64,000 nucleotides of DNA from CAZJFH01 sp964545205 (GTDB taxonomy: Bacteria; Pseudomonadota; Alphaproteobacteria; Rhodospirillales; Magnetospirillaceae), in assembly GCA_964545205.1 (NCBI GenBank), contig CAZJFH010000005.1, positions 41,518-105,517 on the forward strand, given 5' to 3'. The position numbers were made by a program, and so were the translations under genes. Positions 61,072 to 64,000 of this stretch are shown here, piece after piece. The first letter of the stretch is position 1; every line of letters starts with the position of its first letter. The notes beneath the pieces are model-generated. The model was not told the DNA's origin. It searched no databases and saw nothing but the letters and a program-made list of their open reading frames with translations.

Positions 61072-64000
61072 ATGAGCGGATCTGGTTTTCCTCCGAGCCA
61101 GGGTCTCTACGACCCGCGGAACGAACATGATGCGTGCGGGGTCGGCTTCGTCGCCGACATCAAGAACCGCAAATCGCACGACATCGTCCGCAAAGGCCTG
61201 GAAATCCTGGTCAACCTGACTCATCGCGGGGCGGTGGGCGCGGATCCGCTGGCCGGCGACGGCGCCGGCATCCTGCTGCAGATCCCGGACGCGTTCCTGC
61301 GCGCCGTCTGCGGCGATGCCGGCATCGCGCTGCCGGCCGAGGGCGAATACGGCGTCGGCATGCTGTTCCTGCCGCAGGACGCCGCCGTGCGCGCGCGCTG
61401 CGAGGCCGCCGTCGAGGCCGTGGTCGCCGAGGAAGGCCAGGTCGCGCTCGGCTGGCGCGACGTGCCGGTCGACAATTCCGGCCTCGGCGAGTCGGTGCTG
61501 CCGACCGAGCCGGTGGTGCGCCAGCTCTTCATCGGCCGCGGCGCCGCCTGCAAGGACCAGGACGCCTTCGAGCGCAAGCTGTTCGTGATCCGCAAGCGCG
61601 CCGAGCTGGCCGTCGCCGGATTCGGCCCCGAGGCCGAGGACTTCTACGTCCCCTCCTGCTCCAGCCGCACCATCGTCTACAAGGGCATGCTGCTGGCCGA
61701 CCAGGTCGGCGCCTACTACCGCGACCTCGACGACGCGCGCATGGTCTCGGCGCTGGCGCTGGTCCACCAGCGCTTCTCGACCAACACCTTCCCGAAATGG
61801 AGCCTGGCGCATCCGTTCCGGATGATCTGCCACAACGGCGAGATCAACACGCTGCGCGGCAACGTCAACTGGATGGCGGCGCGGCGCGAGTCGATGAAGT
61901 CCGACCTGCTCGGCGACGACCTCGCCAAGCTGTGGCCGCTGATCCCCGAGGGCCAGTCGGATTCGGCCTGCTTCGACAACGCGCTGGAGCTGCTGGTCGC
62001 CGGCGGCTACTCGCTGGCCCACGCGATGATGATGCTGGTGCCCGAGGCCTGGGCCGGCAACCCGCTGATGGACGAGAGCCGCCGCGCCTTCTACGAGTAC
62101 CACGCCGCGCTGATGGAGCCGTGGGACGGCCCGGCGGCGGTGTGCTTCACCGACGGCCGCCAGATCGGCGCCACCCTCGACCGCAACGGCCTGCGCCCGG
62201 CGCGCTACTACATCACCGAGGACGACATGGTGGTGATGGCGTCCGAGATGGGCGTGCTGGTGCCGGACGAGGCCAAGGTCGTCAAGAAGTGGCGCCTGCA
62301 GCCCGGCAAGATGCTGCTGATCGACCTCGAGCAGGGCCGCATCATCGACGACGCCGAGATCAAGGCCGAGCTGTGCGGCGCCAAGCCCTACGCCAACTGG
62401 CTGGCGCGCACCCAGATCGTGCTCGAGGAGCTGCCGCCGATCAAGGACGGCCACCCGCTCGACACCGACACCCTGCTCGACCGCCAGCAGGCCTTCGGCT
62501 ACACCCAGGAGGAGCTGAAGTTCCTGCTCACCCCGATGGCCGTCACCGGCCAGGAGGCGGTCGGCTCGATGGGCTGCGACACGCCGATCGCGGTGCTGTC
62601 GTCGAAGTCCAAGCTGCTCTACGGCTATTTCAAGCAGTGCTTCGCCCAGGTCACCAACCCGCCGATCGATTCGATCCGCGAGGAGCTGGTGATGAGCCTG
62701 GTGTCGCTGATCGGCCCGCGGCCCAACCTGCTGGGGCTGAACGAGGGCGGCAACCGCATGCGGCTCGAGGTGCGCCAGCCGATCCTCACCAACGAGGACC
62801 TCGAGAAGGTGCGCGGCATCGGCGAGATGAAGGACAATCCGTTCCGCTCGCTGACCGTCGACTGCACCTGGTGCGCCTCGGAAGGCGCCGGCGGGCTGGC
62901 GCCGCGGCTCGACGCGATCTGCGCCGAGGCCGAGCGCGCGGTGCGCCAGGGCTACAACATCCTGATCCTGTCCGACCGCGCCGTCTCGGCCAGCCGGGTG
63001 CCGGTGCCGGCGCTGCTGGCGACCTCGGCCGTGCATCACCACCTGGTCGACACCGGCCTGCGCACCGAGGTCGGCCTGGTCGTGGAGACCGGCGAGGCGC
63101 GCGAGGTGCATCACTTCTGCACCCTGGCCGGCTACGGCGCCGAGGCGGTGAATCCCTACCTCGCCTTCGAGACGCTGGAGCACATGCGGCCGACCCTGCC
63201 CGAGCAGCTCTCGACCTACGAGGTCCAGAAGCGCTTCATCAAGGCGATCGACAAGGCCATCCTCAAGGTGATGGCCAAGATGGGCATCTCGACCTACCAG
63301 TCCTATTGCGGCGCCCAGATCTTCGACGCGGTCGGCCTGTCGCGCGGCTTCGTCGACAAGTACTTCGCCGGCACCGCGACCACGGTCGAGGGCGTCGGCC
63401 TCGACGAGATCGCCGAGGAGTCGGTGCGCCGGCACGCGCTGGCCTACGGCGACGCGCCGATCTATCGCAACATGCTCGACGTCGGCGGCGAATACGCCCT
63501 GCGCCTGCGCGGCGAGGACCACGCCTGGACCTCGGACTCGATCGCCGCCATCCAGCACGCCGTGCGCGGCAACAGCCGCGAGCGCTACCGCGAGTTCGCG
63601 CGCCTGATCAACGAGCAGAACGAGCGCCTGCTGACCCTGCGCGGCCTGTTCGACTTCAGGCTCGCCGCCGAGCCGGTGCCGCTCGACGAGGTCGAGCCGG
63701 CCAGCGAGATCGTCAAGCGCTTCGCCACCGGCGCGATGTCGTTCGGCTCGATCAGCCGCGAGGCCCACAGCACGCTGGCGGTGGCGATGAACCGCCTCGG
63801 CGGCAAGTCGAACACCGGCGAGGGCGGCGAGGAGCCCGAGCGCTTCAAGCCGCTGCCCAACGGCGATTCGATGCGCTCGGCGATCAAGCAGGTCGCCTCG
63901 GGCCGCTTCGGCGTCACCACCGAGTACCTGGTCAACGCCGACGACATCCAGATCAAGATGGCCCAGGGCGCCAAGCCCGGCGAGGGCGGCCAGCTGCCCG
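61072..64000 (+). CDS. gltB: Glutamate synthase (NADPH) large subunit, 3' truncated by window
   Basis: The first 976 residues of GOGAT, which makes two glutamates from glutamine and 2-oxoglutarate. Cys22 (DACGVGF) is the N-terminal nucleophile exposed after removal of a 21-residue propeptide. The glutaminase domain contains the RFSTNTFPKW and HNGEINTLRGN motifs (about 232-275); the central domain has TYQSYCGAQIFDAVGLS (about 742-758); the synthase domain begins with GAMSFGSISREAH and NTGEGGEEPERF motifs. The frame is open to the window end, so the FMN and Fe-S region and gltD lie outside. Confidence 0.97.
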   Translation, partial: MSGSGFPPSQGLYDPRNEHDACGVGFVADIKNRKSHDIVRKGLEILVNLTHRGAVGADPLAGDGAGILLQIPDAFLRAVCGDAGIALPAEGEYGVGMLFLPQDAAVRARCEAAVEAVVAEEGQVALGWRDVPVDNSGLGESVLPTEPVVRQLFIGRGAACKDQDAFERKLFVIRKRAELAVAGFGPEAEDFYVPSCSSRTIVYKGMLLADQVGAYYRDLDDARMVSALALVHQRFSTNTFPKWSLAHPFRMICHNGEINTLRGNVNWMAARRESMKSDLLGDDLAKLWPLIPEGQSDSACFDNALELLVAGGYSLAHAMMMLVPEAWAGNPLMDESRRAFYEYHAALMEPWDGPAAVCFTDGRQIGATLDRNGLRPARYYITEDDMVVMASEMGVLVPDEAKVVKKWRLQPGKMLLIDLEQGRIIDDAEIKAELCGAKPYANWLARTQIVLEELPPIKDGHPLDTDTLLDRQQAFGYTQEELKFLLTPMAVTGQEAVGSMGCDTPIAVLSSKSKLLYGYFKQCFAQVTNPPIDSIREELVMSLVSLIGPRPNLLGLNEGGNRMRLEVRQPILTNEDLEKVRGIGEMKDNPFRSLTVDCTWCASEGAGGLAPRLDAICAEAERAVRQGYNILILSDRAVSASRVPVPALLATSAVHHHLVDTGLRTEVGLVVETGEAREVHHFCTLAGYGAEAVNPYLAFETLEHMRPTLPEQLSTYEVQKRFIKAIDKAILKVMAKMGISTYQSYCGAQIFDAVGLSRGFVDKYFAGTATTVEGVGLDEIAEESVRRHALAYGDAPIYRNMLDVGGEYALRLRGEDHAWTSDSIAAIQHAVRGNSRERYREFARLINEQNERLLTLRGLFDFRLAAEPVPLDEVEPASEIVKRFATGAMSFGSISREAHSTLAVAMNRLGGKSNTGEGGEEPERFKPLPNGDSMRSAIKQVASGRFGVTTEYLVNADDIQIKMAQGAKPGEGGQLP

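Noticed and set aside
61051..63768. A 905-codon open frame on the minus strand, antisense to gltB
   Set aside because: It lies wholly opposite a clear gltB reading; its translation is rich in Asp, Gly, Arg, His and Val without a known domain. In GC-rich DNA such antisense frames are a codon-bias shadow.

Overview
The window looks like chromosomal DNA of a high-GC (roughly 70 percent) alphaproteobacterium, most likely Rhodospirillales. The grounds are the gene content: an FnrL-type regulator with a C-x2-C-x7-C N-terminus, PhaR/PhaC/PhaA/PhaB, a TIGR02300 (FYDLN acid) protein, an F1-ATPase zeta inhibitor relative (DUF1476), DUF3108, and many proteins with an alphaproteobacterial look. I cannot name the genus. 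No phage, transposase, plasmid or CRISPR gene is visible.

Layout. 0-9.5 kb: the end of an unknown gene, an Fnr-family regulator, a lytic transglycosylase, a serine hydrolase, a membrane methyltransferase, a Pho-box-controlled orphan pstS, cold-shock and small hypothetical genes, a DUF2254 membrane protein, a pentapeptide-repeat protein and tRNA-Arg(CCT). 9.5-18.8 kb: proline iminopeptidase, a Bcr/CflA exporter, a GDT1-type transporter, then the polyhydroxyalkanoate locus (phaR divergent from an accessory gene, phaC, phaA, phaB), a membrane protein, a YddG-like exporter and a TIGR02300 protein. 18.8-22.9 kb, minus strand: rpmH-rnpA-yidD-yidC-engB-argB. 23-34.2 kb: a TVP38 protein, a disulfide-reductase-like flavoprotein and a histidine kinase in overlapping order; a LuxR solo; an MraZ/AbrB-like protein; a STAS protein; a trans-aconitate methyltransferase-like gene; a tandem pair of degenerate GGDEF-EAL proteins; an ABC-2 exporter. 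34.2-40.2 kb: fructosamine kinase, lepA, DUF1476, a response regulator and a MASE3-type histidine kinase.

40.2-56.8 kb is the most distinctive part, an anaerobic nitrogen-oxide respiration island. On the minus strand lie an exported unknown protein, a cytochrome b / 2x[4Fe-4S] / MvhD-like fusion, a Sco protein, a heme O synthase-type prenyltransferase and a heme-copper reductase (catalytic subunit, CuA subunit, two small membrane proteins). On the plus strand lie a nitrate/nitrite-sensing (NIT) chemoreceptor, a NapC protein fused to two ethylbenzene-dehydrogenase-like heme domains, and nirE-nirC-nirF-nirD-nirL-nirG-nirH for heme d1 synthesis. The catalytic subunit keeps all six histidine ligands but has Gln where oxygen reductases carry the cross-linked Tyr, so I read it as a candidate non-canonical nitric oxide reductase rather than an oxidase. 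Five 14-bp boxes of the form TTGA(T/C)-N4-(G/A)TCAA stand upstream of the units of this island, so an FNR/NNR/Dnr-type regulator probably controls them together. nirS and nirJ are not in the window.

56.8-57.4 kb holds a 216-bp tandem duplication that carries the 3' end of nirH, plus other palindromic repeats. 57.4-64 kb: two conserved hypothetical genes, an unrecognised 388-residue protein, a rhomboid protease, and the 5' part of gltB running off the end.
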